Shown in pieces: positions 34,282-42,804 of a stretch of DNA of 64,000 bases. The DNA is taken from contig NZ_BOOF01000012.1 of the NCBI RefSeq assembly GCF_016863095.1, positions 62,001 through 126,000 on the forward strand. Reading direction: 5' to 3'. Under the pieces are notes generated by a model. It was given only the letters and a program-made list of their open reading frames with translations, was not told the origin of the DNA and did not search any database. The DNA is from Microbispora siamensis. GTDB taxonomy: Bacteria; Actinomycetota; Actinomycetes; Streptosporangiales; Streptosporangiaceae. A program made the translations under genes and the position numbers. Numbering within the stretch: the stretch's first letter is position 1; each line of letters opens with the position of its first letter.

Positions 34282-34562
34282 CCCGTACGTCCAAACCTGC
34301 GGACGTGGGCTCTCTGCGCAGACGGATGGCCGACATGACCAGTGGCGAGCATGGACCGACCCTGGCCCAGCCGGCAACCAGACCACGGCAACCGAGCGGT
34401 GACCGAGTCCGGGTGACACCCCGACGCTGCCCGGCAGAATCGACCGGAAAATTATCGACCGGAGTTGTCGTATCTGGGCCGCGTCGTTCGTAGCCAGGGT
34501 GAACGGTCGCCCACGAGGGTGCTGTCACGACCAGCCGTCACGACCAAGGGAGATGCCGACCG
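34282..34562. other. Non-coding spacer
   Basis: Apart from a few codons that look like the frameshifted tail of the SDR remnant (GVLTRTSKPAD), I see nothing. AGGGAG before 34563 serves the next gene. Confidence 0.4.
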
Positions 34563-35390
34563 ATGGAGCAGCACTCACAGGCCAAGATCCACCGCATGTT
34601 CGAGCTCGTCGAGCCGATCGCCACCGTCACCTTCTCCGAGGTGGCGAATGAGGCGTTCCTGGCCGTCGGCATGCGCAATTACTGGGACGGATACTTCGCG
34701 GGCCGGGCCGCACCGCTGGGGCTGGCACCGGCCGAGGTGGTACACGCGGTCTTCTACAACTTCGCCGACGGCGAGGTAGCACGCCACATCCCCTGGGTGT
34801 GGGGAAAGATCACCCCGCAGGAGGCGATCGCCGTGCGCGAACGAGGCAGCACCGCCGCCCTGCGGCAAATGATCGGAGAGCTTGCCGACTCGCCCGGTCT
34901 GGTGCGGGCCGCCGACCTCGCCACCCGAGCAGCGGTCAGCGCGCCGACCGAGGGCCGACCACTGTACGCCGGGCTGCGGGCGCTCGACGTGCCCGAGGAG
35001 CCGGTGGCCAGGCTCTGGCACGCGGCGACGCTGCTGCGGGAGCACCGCGGGGACGGCCACAACGCCGCCCTTCTCGCTCACGGCATCGGCGGCACCGAGG
35101 CCCACGTCCTCATGGCTGTTTCCCTCGGAATGAGGGCGGAGGAGTTCGGCCGGATCCACCACCTGCCCAAGGCACGGCTCGCCGCCGTGGTCGACGGGCT
35201 GCGCGGCCGCGGCCTCGTGGACGCCGCCGGCGGGTTCACCGACGCCGGCCGGGAGACCAGGCAGCGGATCGAGGCGCTCACCGACGAGCTGGCCGCGCCG
35301 GCGTACGACGTGCTCAGTGCGGACGAGCTCGACGAACTGGCCGCAGGGCTCGAGCCGATCGCCGCCGCCGTATGGGCCTTCGACAACTGA
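34563..35390 (+). CDS. SCO6745-family protein
   Basis: 275 aa, mostly helical. N-terminal LVEPIATVTFSEVANEAFLA, then GMRNYWDGYFAGRAAPLGL and VVHAVFYNFADGEVARHIPWVW are landmarks of this actinobacterial family. A central segment (GGTEAHVLMAVSLGM, HHLPKARLAAVVDGLRGRGL) resembles a MarR-like winged helix at about 175-215. No enzymatic role is established. ATG 34563 with GGGAG upstream. Confidence 0.82.
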   Translation: MEQHSQAKIHRMFELVEPIATVTFSEVANEAFLAVGMRNYWDGYFAGRAAPLGLAPAEVVHAVFYNFADGEVARHIPWVWGKITPQEAIAVRERGSTAALRQMIGELADSPGLVRAADLATRAAVSAPTEGRPLYAGLRALDVPEEPVARLWHAATLLREHRGDGHNAALLAHGIGGTEAHVLMAVSLGMRAEEFGRIHHLPKARLAAVVDGLRGRGLVDAAGGFTDAGRETRQRIEALTDELAAPAYDVLSADELDELAAGLEPIAAAVWAFDN

Positions 35391-35407
35391 GCAGGCGCAT
35401 CACGCTG

Positions 35408-35608
35408 CTGGGACGGCCACGACCCCAGCCCGGCCACCGAGGTGAGCAGGTCGTTGCGCGGGATCACCCGGCTGGCGTAATCGAAGGCGCCGCCGCAAAG
35501 CGGCTCGCGAGGAGACCGGTTGCCGGATCTGCCCGAATGCTCCCGCCAGCGCGGCTCCGGCCCCGGCCACCCGAACCGCAGCACCTGCCTTCGGGTGAAA
35601 TCAGACAA
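35408..35608 (-). pseudogene. Remnant of a Tat-exported protein gene
   Basis: From TTG 35608 (GGAG upstream) the frame reads SDFTRRQVLRFG, a twin-arginine signal; the hydrophobic core continues only in a shifted frame (VAGAGAALAGAFGQ). Further on, FDYASRVIPRNDLLTSVAGLGSW is in the first frame again before a stop. The mature enzyme is missing; family not identified. Confidence 0.5.
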
Positions 35609-35793
35609 TTCAGTTCTCCAGGTCCACGGCGGGTACAGACACTCGGAATCGTTTCGACCGGGAGCTCCGCTCCGGCGAGACGAGCGGGTGTCCGGGGGAT
35701 GACCTGCGACCCGAAGGCCCTGAGCGAGGTGGCGGTAAGGGCAGGTGTTTCCCGGCAGGGTCTCCCACCGCCACAAAAAGGCCCTGCCGGAGC

Positions 35794-35825
35794 CCGGAGA
35801 GGGTCGTGTGGGCGGCCCTCTCCGG
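35794..35825 (-). terminator. Terminator of the polyesterase gene
   Basis: CCGGAGAGGG (35794-35803) pairs with CCCTCTCCGG (35816-35825). Read leftward a second GC stem and CTTTTTG (about 35775) follow, so it suits the leftward polyesterase gene ending at 35866. Confidence 0.65.
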
Positions 35826-35865
35826 TGTCAACGGGACATCGTTCGGCACAACGTGCCGCGATCGG

Positions 35866-37236
35866 TCACGGGCTGGTGCAGGTGAACGAGGGGGTCGACG
35901 GCGTGCCGGTAGCGAGGAACCCGAAGGTGGCCGAGCCGCCCGCCGGGAGTGAGCCGTTGAAGGAGGCGTTCTTCACCGTCACCGCGGAACCGCTCGTGCT
36001 CAGCGTGCCGTTCCACAGCTGGGTGATCGTCTGGCCGCTGCCGAGCGTCCAGCTGACGGTCCAGCCGTTGACCGCCGAGCCGCCCGTCGTCACCGTGACC
36101 TCTCCCTGGTAGCCGCCGGGCCACGAGTTCACCGTGTGGTACGCGGCCACGCAGGCGCCCGGCGGCGGGGGCGACGGACTGGTGGACGGCGACTGCGACG
36201 GCGAGGGCGAGGGCGACGGAGAGCGCGACGGGCTGGACGAGGGGGAGGCGCTCGGCGACGGCGACGACCCGCCCGGCGGCACGTACGGGCATTTGTTGCG
36301 GTACATCGAGATGTTGCTGGAGTCCGCCAGCGGGCACAGGAACTGGGTGTATCGGGTGTCGTTGTCCACCCAGATCTTCAGCCACGGGATCAGCACCCGC
36401 ATCTCGGTCGTGTTGGCCCGCGTCGCGAACAGGTGGTCCACCCCGGTGATCTCCACCCACGCGCTCGGCGTCGTGGCCGGCAGCGTGCTGTACAGCCCGT
36501 TGAGATACGACTGCGTGACCGTCGTGTCCCGCTGCCCCGAGATGAACATCGTCGGCACCCGGTCGTTGTACAGGTCGTAGTTGCCCACCGGAGAGCCGGG
36601 CGCCAGCCCGACCCCGGCCTTGAGGGAGGGTCGCCGGAGCAGCGCGCTGAGGACTCCCGCGCCGCCCGCGGAGTGGCCGACGACCGACAACCGGTTCGGG
36701 TCGACCCGGTCGCGTACCGAACTGCGCTGGGTGAGGTAGTCCAGCGCGGCGAGCAGCTGGGTCCCTCGAGCGTCCGCGCTGTCGGTGCGGCTGTTGGTCT
36801 CGATGCCGATCACCACGAAGCCGAACGAGGCGAGCCAGGGACCCATCCAGGCCTCTTCGTTGGCGAACAGGGCGGAGTAGCCCGGCACGATCGCGACCCC
36901 GCCGAACGTCCCCTGGCTGGTGTCGGTCGGGTAGTAGATGACTCCGCCGCCGAAGCCGTTGCCGGCCGGCACGCTGGTCTGGGCGGTCGCGAAGGTCCCC
37001 CTGGTGGCCGCGACGCTCGCCACGGTCGGGTTCGGCCCGCGCTGGAAGGGGTTGTCCGCGGCCGACGCCGGCCGGGCCGCGATGGCCGCCGAGAACAGCC
37101 CGAGGACGGCCACCGCCGCCGCCATCAACCGGCCCATCGCACGCCGGAGCGACCGGCTCCGCGAGCCGGGCCCGGACGCGGACGAATCCGTGGGGGGTCG
37201 CCGGGTTCCCGGCGGCGGAACGGCGTGTGCGCGCAT
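35866..37236 (-). CDS. Secreted polyester hydrolase (cutinase/PETase family) with C-terminal CBM2
   Basis: 456 aa. Signal peptide with a long n-region (core about 36-59), then an alpha/beta-hydrolase very like actinobacterial cutinases: NPFQRGPNPT, GFGGGVIYYP, VPGYS (Tyr120), GHSAGG (Ser189), GQRD (Asp237), GVDH (His268), WVDNDTRYTQFLCP and a final Cys301-Cys316 pair. A Pro/Ser linker (about 321-358) joins a CBM2 (about 361-456). Compared from memory with TfCut2, the Met after the nucleophile is Ala190 and the clamp Trp of LTPWH is Gly (LAPGS). So fold and triad are sure, PET activity is not. ATG 37236 has GGAGG upstream. Confidence 0.9.
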   Translation of the reverse strand: MRAHAVPPPGTRRPPTDSSASGPGSRSRSLRRAMGRLMAAAVAVLGLFSAAIAARPASAADNPFQRGPNPTVASVAATRGTFATAQTSVPAGNGFGGGVIYYPTDTSQGTFGGVAIVPGYSALFANEEAWMGPWLASFGFVVIGIETNSRTDSADARGTQLLAALDYLTQRSSVRDRVDPNRLSVVGHSAGGAGVLSALLRRPSLKAGVGLAPGSPVGNYDLYNDRVPTMFISGQRDTTVTQSYLNGLYSTLPATTPSAWVEITGVDHLFATRANTTEMRVLIPWLKIWVDNDTRYTQFLCPLADSSNISMYRNKCPYVPPGGSSPSPSASPSSSPSRSPSPSPSPSQSPSTSPSPPPPGACVAAYHTVNSWPGGYQGEVTVTTGGSAVNGWTVSWTLGSGQTITQLWNGTLSTSGSAVTVKNASFNGSLPAGGSATFGFLATGTPSTPSFTCTSP

Positions 37237-37722
37237 GCCTGAGCCTCCATGACTGCAACCAGGAAAAGGAGAAACGCGGGGCATTCAGCGCTGGACGCCG
37301 TGCTCCGTGCAAGGGAGCGCACTCCACTAGGGCGTCGCGAACGGTGGACCTCCGCCCCGCGCACCACCACCGGACAGCGGGAGACCACCTCGGGGCTCAG
37401 TGTGGAAACCTCACCGAAGTGTGTCAAGAGTGGGGTATCGCTGCGAAAGTTTCGTGCCGCGTAAATCACCTCGTGATCCCGGAACCGCCGCGGTCGGTGC
37501 GCGATCCGGGAGCGCATACGCCCGGATGAATGTTTCATCCGTCGTCGCCGCCGGTGACCCCGGAGAGTCCCTCAATAGGGCAGTTGAGCCATGTTCGCCC
37601 TCTCCCGCGTTCGCGTCCGGACGTACCGCGTCACTTGACACCGTGCCCCCGCCGGGGCTTTGCTCCGCTCTACCACCACCGGTTGATCTCTCGAAGTGGA
37701 GGAGGACGAAGACGGGTCGAAT
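37237..37722. other. Polyesterase upstream region
   Basis: 486 bp without a gene I can support. It holds the CGAAAGTTTCG palindrome at 37444-37454; nothing else is evident. Confidence 0.5.
37444..37454. promoter_or_regulatory. LacI-type operator upstream of the polyesterase
   Basis: CGAAAGTTTCG is a perfect palindrome about a central G. The same GAAAGTTTC core lies before the pectinesterase (62307-62315) and, with one change, before the GH-CBM2 gene (46432-46440). Similar CGAAA/TTTCG sites control actinomycete xylanase-type genes. Confidence 0.6.
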
Positions 37723-37736
37723 TGTTAGCGTTAACA
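37723..37736. promoter_or_regulatory. Orphan LacI-like operator
   Basis: TGTTAGCGTTAACA is palindromic save one position and resembles LacI-family operators of sugar genes. No intact sugar gene follows; the site seems to be left over in a decayed zone. Confidence 0.4.
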
Positions 37737-37749
37737 TCAATTCGAGGGT

Positions 37750-38007
37750 ATGCCTGCGGCCAACGTGTATCCTGCAGGCCCAATGTGGATATGGGATCCC
37801 ATGGGTCCCTACCTGCGACCAGATCGACTCGGTCCAGAAGAGGGGATCAGAGTAGATCGTTCTGTGTTGACGCCGCAAAACATGACCCTTGCCGAATGGC
37901 TGACCGAATGCTTGAGAGGATCCTTCGCAGAAGACTTCAGGCCTTCGAATCTTCGTGCTCTGGCGAAGAGACGAACGGGCAGGGCGACTTCAATGCGAGC
38001 TACGTGA
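37750..38007 (+). CDS. Doubtful small protein
   Basis: 85 codons from ATG 37750 in a stretch of lower GC than the genome. The product (contains NMTLAEWLTECLRG) has no family I recognise; that segment recalls the start of an integrase core-binding domain, but the match is slight. GGG just before ATG is too close for a good ribosome-binding site. May be part of the mobile-element debris. Confidence 0.25.
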   Translation: MPAANVYPAGPMWIWDPMGPYLRPDRLGPEEGIRVDRSVLTPQNMTLAEWLTECLRGSFAEDFRPSNLRALAKRRTGRATSMRAT

Positions 38008-38048
38008 TGTAGTGATGGCTGGCACGCCGAAAGTGCAGCCGTCGGAAA

Positions 38049-38289
38049 TCACACCCCGAGCCCGCGCATGGGGTTGTCGCGCCACATGTCGGCTGCCCGG
38101 ACGTACCCGTGGACGAGGGGTGAGGTCTCGACCCAGCGGCCATGCCGGGCGATGGCCAGCATGGAACGGCCGGCGGCGGCTGCGGCCGACGTGCCGCCGG
38201 CGCGGAGTGAGTGGGCGGAGTAGCTGCCTGGGTTGTCCAGGTCTGCGGCCTCGGCGGCCGCCTTGACGCGCAGAACAGGCCCGGGGCAC
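38049..38289 (-). pseudogene. Tyrosine recombinase, C-terminal remnant
   Basis: Leftward reading VLRVKAAAEAADLDNPGSY, then SAHSLRAGGTSAAAAAG, IARHGRWVETSPLVHGYVR and DNPMRGLGV ends a tyrosine integrase: HSLR (HxxR), the second His and the region of the nucleophilic Tyr are seen. The catalytic domain N-half and core-binding domain are absent. Confidence 0.75.
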
Positions 38290-38402
38290 GGATGCGGCGA
38301 ATCGGTTTCTCGCCCGCTAGGCCTTATCGGTGCTGAAGTGGCTTCCCTCTGTGGGTCTTCCTGGCCACGCTCCTTAAGCGGAGCGCCGCCTTCGCGCGGT
38401 AG

Positions 38403-38945
38403 TTGGACGCTGAGCTGGCCAGCACCGCGCTGCTTGCGGTGACCGAGGACCATCCGAGGCACTACCGCCACGACAGGGCGATGCGCAGGTCGACCTGGGT
38501 CACCTCGCGCGCGTCGGGTTGGTGGCGAGTGGAGATCACCCGGAAGAAGGGCGAGCGATGGATCAGCGTGCCGTCGCTGGACAAGCAGGAGGAGCCGGCC
38601 GGGCTGAAGGCGCTGAAGGCGGAGATCTCCCGCCGGTGGGCGTGATCGACCTTTTGGACGTGCTCTAGGACGTCGCCCACGTCACCGGCTACCGCCGCGT
38701 TAACCTCGGTGGCCTCGCGCACCGTAATCGAGGAGGCGGTGCTGCAGCGGCGGTTGCTGCTCTGCCTGTACGGGCTGGGCACGAACGTCGGGATCAGATG
38801 GCGTTGCGCGATCCTGCTTGGGAGAAGCAGCTGAGCGCGGCTGACCGCCCTGTTCTGGTCGCATCTGAACCTGTACGGCCGCTTCGAGCTCGACATGAAC
38901 CGCCATCTGGAGTTGGACACCGCGGTCGCCGGTCCATCCCAGTGA
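38403..38945 (+). pseudogene. Tn3-family transposase, degenerate
   Basis: Pieces of a Tn3 transposase follow in order: WRVEITRKKGERWISVPSLD, LKALKAEISRRWA (stop at 38645), VIDLLDVL, then in another frame EVASRTVIEEAVLQRRLLL and CLYGLGTNVGIR, and after a deletion LTALFWSHLNLYGRFELDMN at the C-terminal end. Stops, frame changes and the missing catalytic core make it dead. Confidence 0.75.
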
Positions 38946-38999
38946 CCAGCGTGACGGGCGTACGCCACCGGCCGACCCTGCCCGCACACCGGCCGCGCC

Positions 39000-39257
39000 C
39001 GCCTCGGCTACGACCGTGCCCGCGTCCTCCTGGACACCTACGCCGGCCTCGACTTGCACCAGCTGCGCCACAGCGCCGTCACCCACCTCGGCGACGCCGA
39101 AATCCCCTACAGCTCATCAGGGGCGAAACCCAGCACAAGAACCCCCCGCACCGCTGTGCGCTACGTCAAGCCCGGTGCCGAAGCCATCGCCAAGGTCGCC
39201 GAGGTCCTCGCGCCCACGGAGAGGCCGGACATCAGTGTGGGAGGTATCCCGATTTGA
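39000..39257 (+). pseudogene. Second tyrosine recombinase remnant
   Basis: RLGYDRARVLLD, LDLHQLRHSAVTHLGDA and TAVRYVKPGAEAIAKVAEVL follow the usual end of a phage-type integrase (HQLRHS box and C-terminal helix). The region between them is out of frame: QHKNP, expected before RTAVRYV, occurs in the neighbouring frame. Different subgroup and strand from the remnant at 38049-38289. Confidence 0.7.
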
Positions 39258-39292
39258 TTGTTAACTATGCAACAGTTATCGTGTTAACTATG
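39254..39292 (+). promoter_or_regulatory. Leaderless promoter and MarR operator
   Basis: TTGATT (39254-39259) and TATCGT (39277-39282) are spaced by 17 bp; transcription would start at or next to the ATG at 39290. Overlapping it, TAACT/AGTTA form a dyad (39262-39278) and GTTAACTATG occurs twice (39260-39269, 39283-39292). A likely autorepression site. Confidence 0.55.
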
Positions 39293-39718
39293 ACGGAGAG
39301 CACGTTGGAGCTGATGCGGTGGGTTGTGTGGGGGCAGCGGCGCATCGCCGATGACTGGATACGGGAACGCGGCCTCACCCACGAGCAGAGCGCCGTGTTG
39401 GCGTACCTGTCGAAGAACCCGGATGCCATCCAGCGTGACGTCGCCCGGGCCACGCGTACCAGTGCGCCGGGCGTCTCGCGGCTCCTGGCTGGGCTGGAGC
39501 GGCGCGGACTCGTGGAACGCCGGACGCAGGAGGGTGACACGCGCAGCCGCCGGGTGCATGTCACCCCAGCGGGCTCCGAGCTGATCCAGGGTTTTGAAGA
39601 GGCCATGGACCGCGTCGAGGAGTCGATCCTCGCGCCGCTGGGCGCCGAAGGGCGGGCGCTGCTCCACGACCTCTTGGAGCAGCTCGCATCCCGGATCGAG
39701 CCGCCCAGCTTCCCCTGA
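39290..39718 (+). CDS. MarR-family transcriptional regulator
   Basis: 142 aa. Helix-turn-helix AIQRDVARATRTSAPGVSRL (about 45-64) with the wing ERRGLVERRTQEGDTRSRRV and HVTPAG after it. No ribosome-binding site precedes ATG 39290, in keeping with a leaderless message. It is 94 bp upstream of the flavin monooxygenase gene and likely represses it. Confidence 0.9.
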   Translation: MTESTLELMRWVVWGQRRIADDWIRERGLTHEQSAVLAYLSKNPDAIQRDVARATRTSAPGVSRLLAGLERRGLVERRTQEGDTRSRRVHVTPAGSELIQGFEEAMDRVEESILAPLGAEGRALLHDLLEQLASRIEPPSFP

Positions 39719-39812
39719 CCCGGCCCCTGTTACTCCGCTTGTTCCGCGCGGTGGCCGGGAGCCCTTGCAGGCAGGACCGCCGGTTCATCCAAGAGCAGTA
39801 AGGAACGCATGC

Positions 39813-40898
39813 ATGACTCAGATCACGATCATCGGCGCCGGTCTTGCGGGACTGACGCTGGCCCGAACCCTGGCGGTTCACGGAATCCCGTCCACGGTGT
39901 ACGAGGCGGAGGCGTCTGCGCAGGCTCGCGGCCAAGGCGGCATGCTCGACATCCACGACTACAACGGACAGCACGGAATCCGTGCCGCCGGCCTGATGGA
40001 CGGCTTCCGATCCCTCATCCTCGAAGGTCGCCAGGCATCCCGCGACGTGGCACCTGACGGCACTATCCTGGCGGACCAGCCCGACGACCCCGCCGCAGGC
40101 CGCCCCGAGGTGCAGCGTGGCGAGCTCCGACAGTTGCTGCTGGAATCCCTCCCTGCGGATGCGGTCGTCTGGGGCCACAAGACTCAGAATGTCCGGACCC
40201 TCCAGGACGGTCGTCACGAAGTGACCTTCGCCAACGGATCGACGATTGTCACCGACATCCTCGTCGGTGCCGACGGTGCCTGGTCGAAGGTCCGGCCGCT
40301 GCTGTCTGATGCCACGCCCGCCTACGCCGGACGCTCGATGGTCGAGACGTACCTGTATGAGAGCGACACCCGGCACCCTGCCACCCTGGCGCTGGTCGGC
40401 GGCGGGTCGATGACCGCCTACGACGAAATCACCCGCATCGGTCTCGGCGTGCAACGCGAGCGCGCGGACACCCTGCACTCCTACGCCATGTTCGACCAGC
40501 CGCTCGACTGGTTCGATGGGATCGATTTCAACGACGGCCCTGCGGCCGCCCGTACGATCGCGGCGATGTTCGAGGGGTGGGCGCCGGAGCTCGTCGCGCT
40601 GGTCGCGGACAGCGATATCCCGCCGGTTTTCCGCCCCTTGTACGGGCTGCCGATCGGGCACCGCTGGGAGCATGTACCCGGGGTCACGCTCATCGGAGAC
40701 GCCGCCCACCTGGCACCGCCGGACGGCGAAGGAGCGAACTGGGCGCTGTTCGACGCCGGCCAGCTCGGCAACGCCATCGCCGAACAGCCCGAGGACATCG
40801 ACGCGGCCATCCGCGCCTACGAAGCCGCGCTGTTCCCGAGGAACATCGACACCGCCACCGCAGCCGCGGCTTACTACCCCGACTTCAAACCGTACTGA
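39813..40898 (+). CDS. FAD-dependent monooxygenase, tetracycline-destructase-like
   Basis: 361 aa class A flavoprotein hydroxylase. TIIGAGLAGLTLA (5-17) binds FAD; GGMLDIHDYNGQ, RPEVQRGELRQLLLESL and GDAAHLAPPDGEGANWALFD are shared with the Tet(X)/destructase branch. AAGGAA lies before ATG 39813. A paralogue with the same motifs is at 55813-56937, there with a TetR partner. Tetracycline need not be the substrate; anhydrotetracycline- and rifampicin-like aromatics are alternatives. Confidence 0.87.
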   Translation: MTQITIIGAGLAGLTLARTLAVHGIPSTVYEAEASAQARGQGGMLDIHDYNGQHGIRAAGLMDGFRSLILEGRQASRDVAPDGTILADQPDDPAAGRPEVQRGELRQLLLESLPADAVVWGHKTQNVRTLQDGRHEVTFANGSTIVTDILVGADGAWSKVRPLLSDATPAYAGRSMVETYLYESDTRHPATLALVGGGSMTAYDEITRIGLGVQRERADTLHSYAMFDQPLDWFDGIDFNDGPAAARTIAAMFEGWAPELVALVADSDIPPVFRPLYGLPIGHRWEHVPGVTLIGDAAHLAPPDGEGANWALFDAGQLGNAIAEQPEDIDAAIRAYEAALFPRNIDTATAAAAYYPDFKPY

Positions 40899-41355
40899 CA
40901 CAGCTACCCCAGGCAAGCGGCGTCGCCGCGGAGTGCTGGCCGGGCCTGGCCGTAGGAGAGGCAGGCCAGGCCGGTGTCGGGGCTTGAGCAGCAAGCGAAC
41001 GACCAGTGGCGGTAGTGAGCCGAAGCTGACGAAGTTGCCGCCGTTCAGCGGTGCGATGCGGGCGGAGCCGCTGCCCAGTAGGCGCCGAGCTGAACCGCGA
41101 TGCCCATTCACGCCTACCTGGCCGAGCTCGCCGACCTGTCGCCGGCCAGCCGCAAGCGCGCCGCCGTCGCCTCCTTCACCAAGTGGGGGTGAGGCTGCTC
41201 GCCGGCTGGTCCGCCCCGACCCGGCAGGAGCAGGACTTCGCATCCACGGGCCAACGGCCGGCCCGGCAGCCCTGACGGCGGCACCGCCCGGTCGCCTGCG
41301 GAGCGGGGCGGGAATTGCATTGCGGCGCTCGGGCACCGGCCGGGACGATGAGCGC
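40899..41355. other. Gap with an integrase scrap
   Basis: 457 bp without an intact gene. It includes a 30-codon tyrosine-recombinase fragment (41100-41192); nothing else is recognised. Confidence 0.5.
41100..41192 (+). pseudogene. Tyrosine recombinase core-binding-domain fragment
   Basis: Thirty codons, HAYLAELADLSPASRKRAAV then ASFTKWG, give the SAM-like N-terminal domain of XerC/D-type integrases and end in a stop. Confidence 0.6.
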
Positions 41356-41994
41356 GTGATCTGGCTTGCTTTTCTCGGTTCCTGTCTCTTGCTCGCGATG
41401 ATCCCGGGTGTCAGCACCGCGGTGATCCTGCGGCAGACGCTCAGAGCTGGGCGTTCGTCCGGAGTGGCCGCTCTGCTCGGCAACGAAACCGGCATCTTCC
41501 TGTGGGCGATGGCCGCCGTGTTCGGTCTGTCCGCGCTGGTCCTGGCCTCGGAGGTCGCGTACGGCGCGATGAAGGCGGTGGGCGCGGCGCTCTTGATCGT
41601 GATAGGCGTCCAGTCGCTGTGGAAGGCCAGGCGCGCCCCGGCGGCCCTCGACGCGTCCGCTCCGTACGACGGGGGCGAGGCGCGGAGTGCGGGCGGCTGG
41701 CGCCGCTCGTACGGCCTGGGGCTCGCGACGTGCGGCGCCAACCCCAAGGCCGCCGTGTTCGCGATGTCGTTCCTGCCGCAGTTCGTGCCGCAGGGCGCGC
41801 ACGTGCCGCTGACGCTGACCCTGCTCGCGGTGACCTGGGTGGTCGTGGACGTGATCTGGTACGTCGGGGTGATCTGGCTGGTCGGCCGGGCCGGTGCCGT
41901 GCTCGGCAGGCCCGCGGTCCGCCGCCGTCTGGAACAGGTGTCGGGGACGGTCCTGGTCGCCCTCGGCGTCCGCGTCGCATTGGAGGCCCGATGA
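41356..41994 (+). CDS. LysE-family translocator
   Basis: 212 aa with about six helices. MIPGVSTAVILRQTLRAGRS and GVAALLGNETGIFLWA carry the LysE/RhtB family start (PGP-type motif, G-x5-G), and GLATCGANPKAAVFAMSFLP the mid-protein NPK. These proteins export amino acids or their derivatives. GTG 41356; stop overlaps the following ATG (ATGA). Confidence 0.88.
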   Translation: MIWLAFLGSCLLLAMIPGVSTAVILRQTLRAGRSSGVAALLGNETGIFLWAMAAVFGLSALVLASEVAYGAMKAVGAALLIVIGVQSLWKARRAPAALDASAPYDGGEARSAGGWRRSYGLGLATCGANPKAAVFAMSFLPQFVPQGAHVPLTLTLLAVTWVVVDVIWYVGVIWLVGRAGAVLGRPAVRRRLEQVSGTVLVALGVRVALEAR

Positions 41995-42734
41995 CGGTCT
42001 GGTACGAGGAACGGGGCTCCGGTGAGCCCGTCGTCCTGCTGCACTCCAGCGTCGCCGACTCGGGCATGTGGGATCCCCAGTGGGAGCCGCTGGGGGAGCG
42101 GTTCCGCGTCATCCGGCTCGACTTCCGGGGGCACGGGCGCACGCCGTGCGTCGCGGACGGGCCGTACTCGGACGCCGGCGACGTCGCGGACCTGCTCGCG
42201 GCGCTCGGGCTGCGCCGGGTCGGGCTCGTCGGATCGTCGTACGGCGGGCGGGTCGCGCTGGAGCTCGCGACCGGGCATCCCGATCTCGTCTCTCGGCTCG
42301 TGCTGCTGAACGCGGGCTGCGGCCTGCCGCCGACTCCCGATCTTGAGGCTTTCGGGGCGGAGGAGGACCGGCTGATCGAGGCGGGCGACGTCGGGGGAGC
42401 GGTGGACCTCAACGTCCGCACGTGGCTGGGGCCCGAGGCGGACGAGCCGGTCAGGGCGCGGCTGGCGGCGATGCAGCGGCACGCGTTCGAGGTGCAACTG
42501 GCCGCCGACCCCGAGCCTGAGAGGCGCAGGGAACCGATCGACCTGACGGTGGTCACCGCGCCCACGCTGGTGGTCACCGGCGGCCACGACCTGCCGTACT
42601 TCCGGGAGAGCGGACGGCACATGGCGGAGGCGCTGCCGGACGCGACGCTGCTCGAACTCGACTGGGCGGGTCACCTGCCGAGCATGGAGCGCCCCGCCGA
42701 GATCACCCGCCTACTGACCGGGTTCCTTTCCTGA
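41991..42734 (+). CDS. Alpha/beta-fold hydrolase
   Basis: 247 aa. VVLLHSSVADSGMWD (oxyanion HS region), DFRGHGRT, nucleophile GSSYGG (Ser about 82), acid in TGGHDLPY and AGHLPSME with the catalytic His. Small-molecule esterase/lactonase type; substrate unknown. Translationally coupled to the LysE-type exporter. Confidence 0.9.
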   Translation: MTVWYEERGSGEPVVLLHSSVADSGMWDPQWEPLGERFRVIRLDFRGHGRTPCVADGPYSDAGDVADLLAALGLRRVGLVGSSYGGRVALELATGHPDLVSRLVLLNAGCGLPPTPDLEAFGAEEDRLIEAGDVGGAVDLNVRTWLGPEADEPVRARLAAMQRHAFEVQLAADPEPERRREPIDLTVVTAPTLVVTGGHDLPYFRESGRHMAEALPDATLLELDWAGHLPSMERPAEITRLLTGFLS

Positions 42735-42804
42735 TCTACTTTGTAAAGGCGCCCAGTTGGTGTAAAAACCAAGATCAACTTCAAAAACCACTCCGCGAAC
42801 AGGA

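Larger units (their letters stand above)
35391..35865. other. Gap holding a Tat-substrate remnant and a terminator
   Basis: No intact gene in 475 bp. On the minus strand a decayed Tat-signal gene start (35408-35608) and a hairpin (35794-35825) are seen. Confidence 0.5.

Noticed and set aside
37750..38007. 85-codon frame as an integrase N-terminus
   Set aside because: The resemblance (TLAEWLTECL) is too slight; kept only as a doubtful CDS.
39561..42674. A 1037-codon open frame on the minus strand
   Set aside because: It lies antisense to the MarR, monooxygenase, LysE and hydrolase genes and stays open through GC bias; composition is Arg/Pro/Gly-rich with no family motif.
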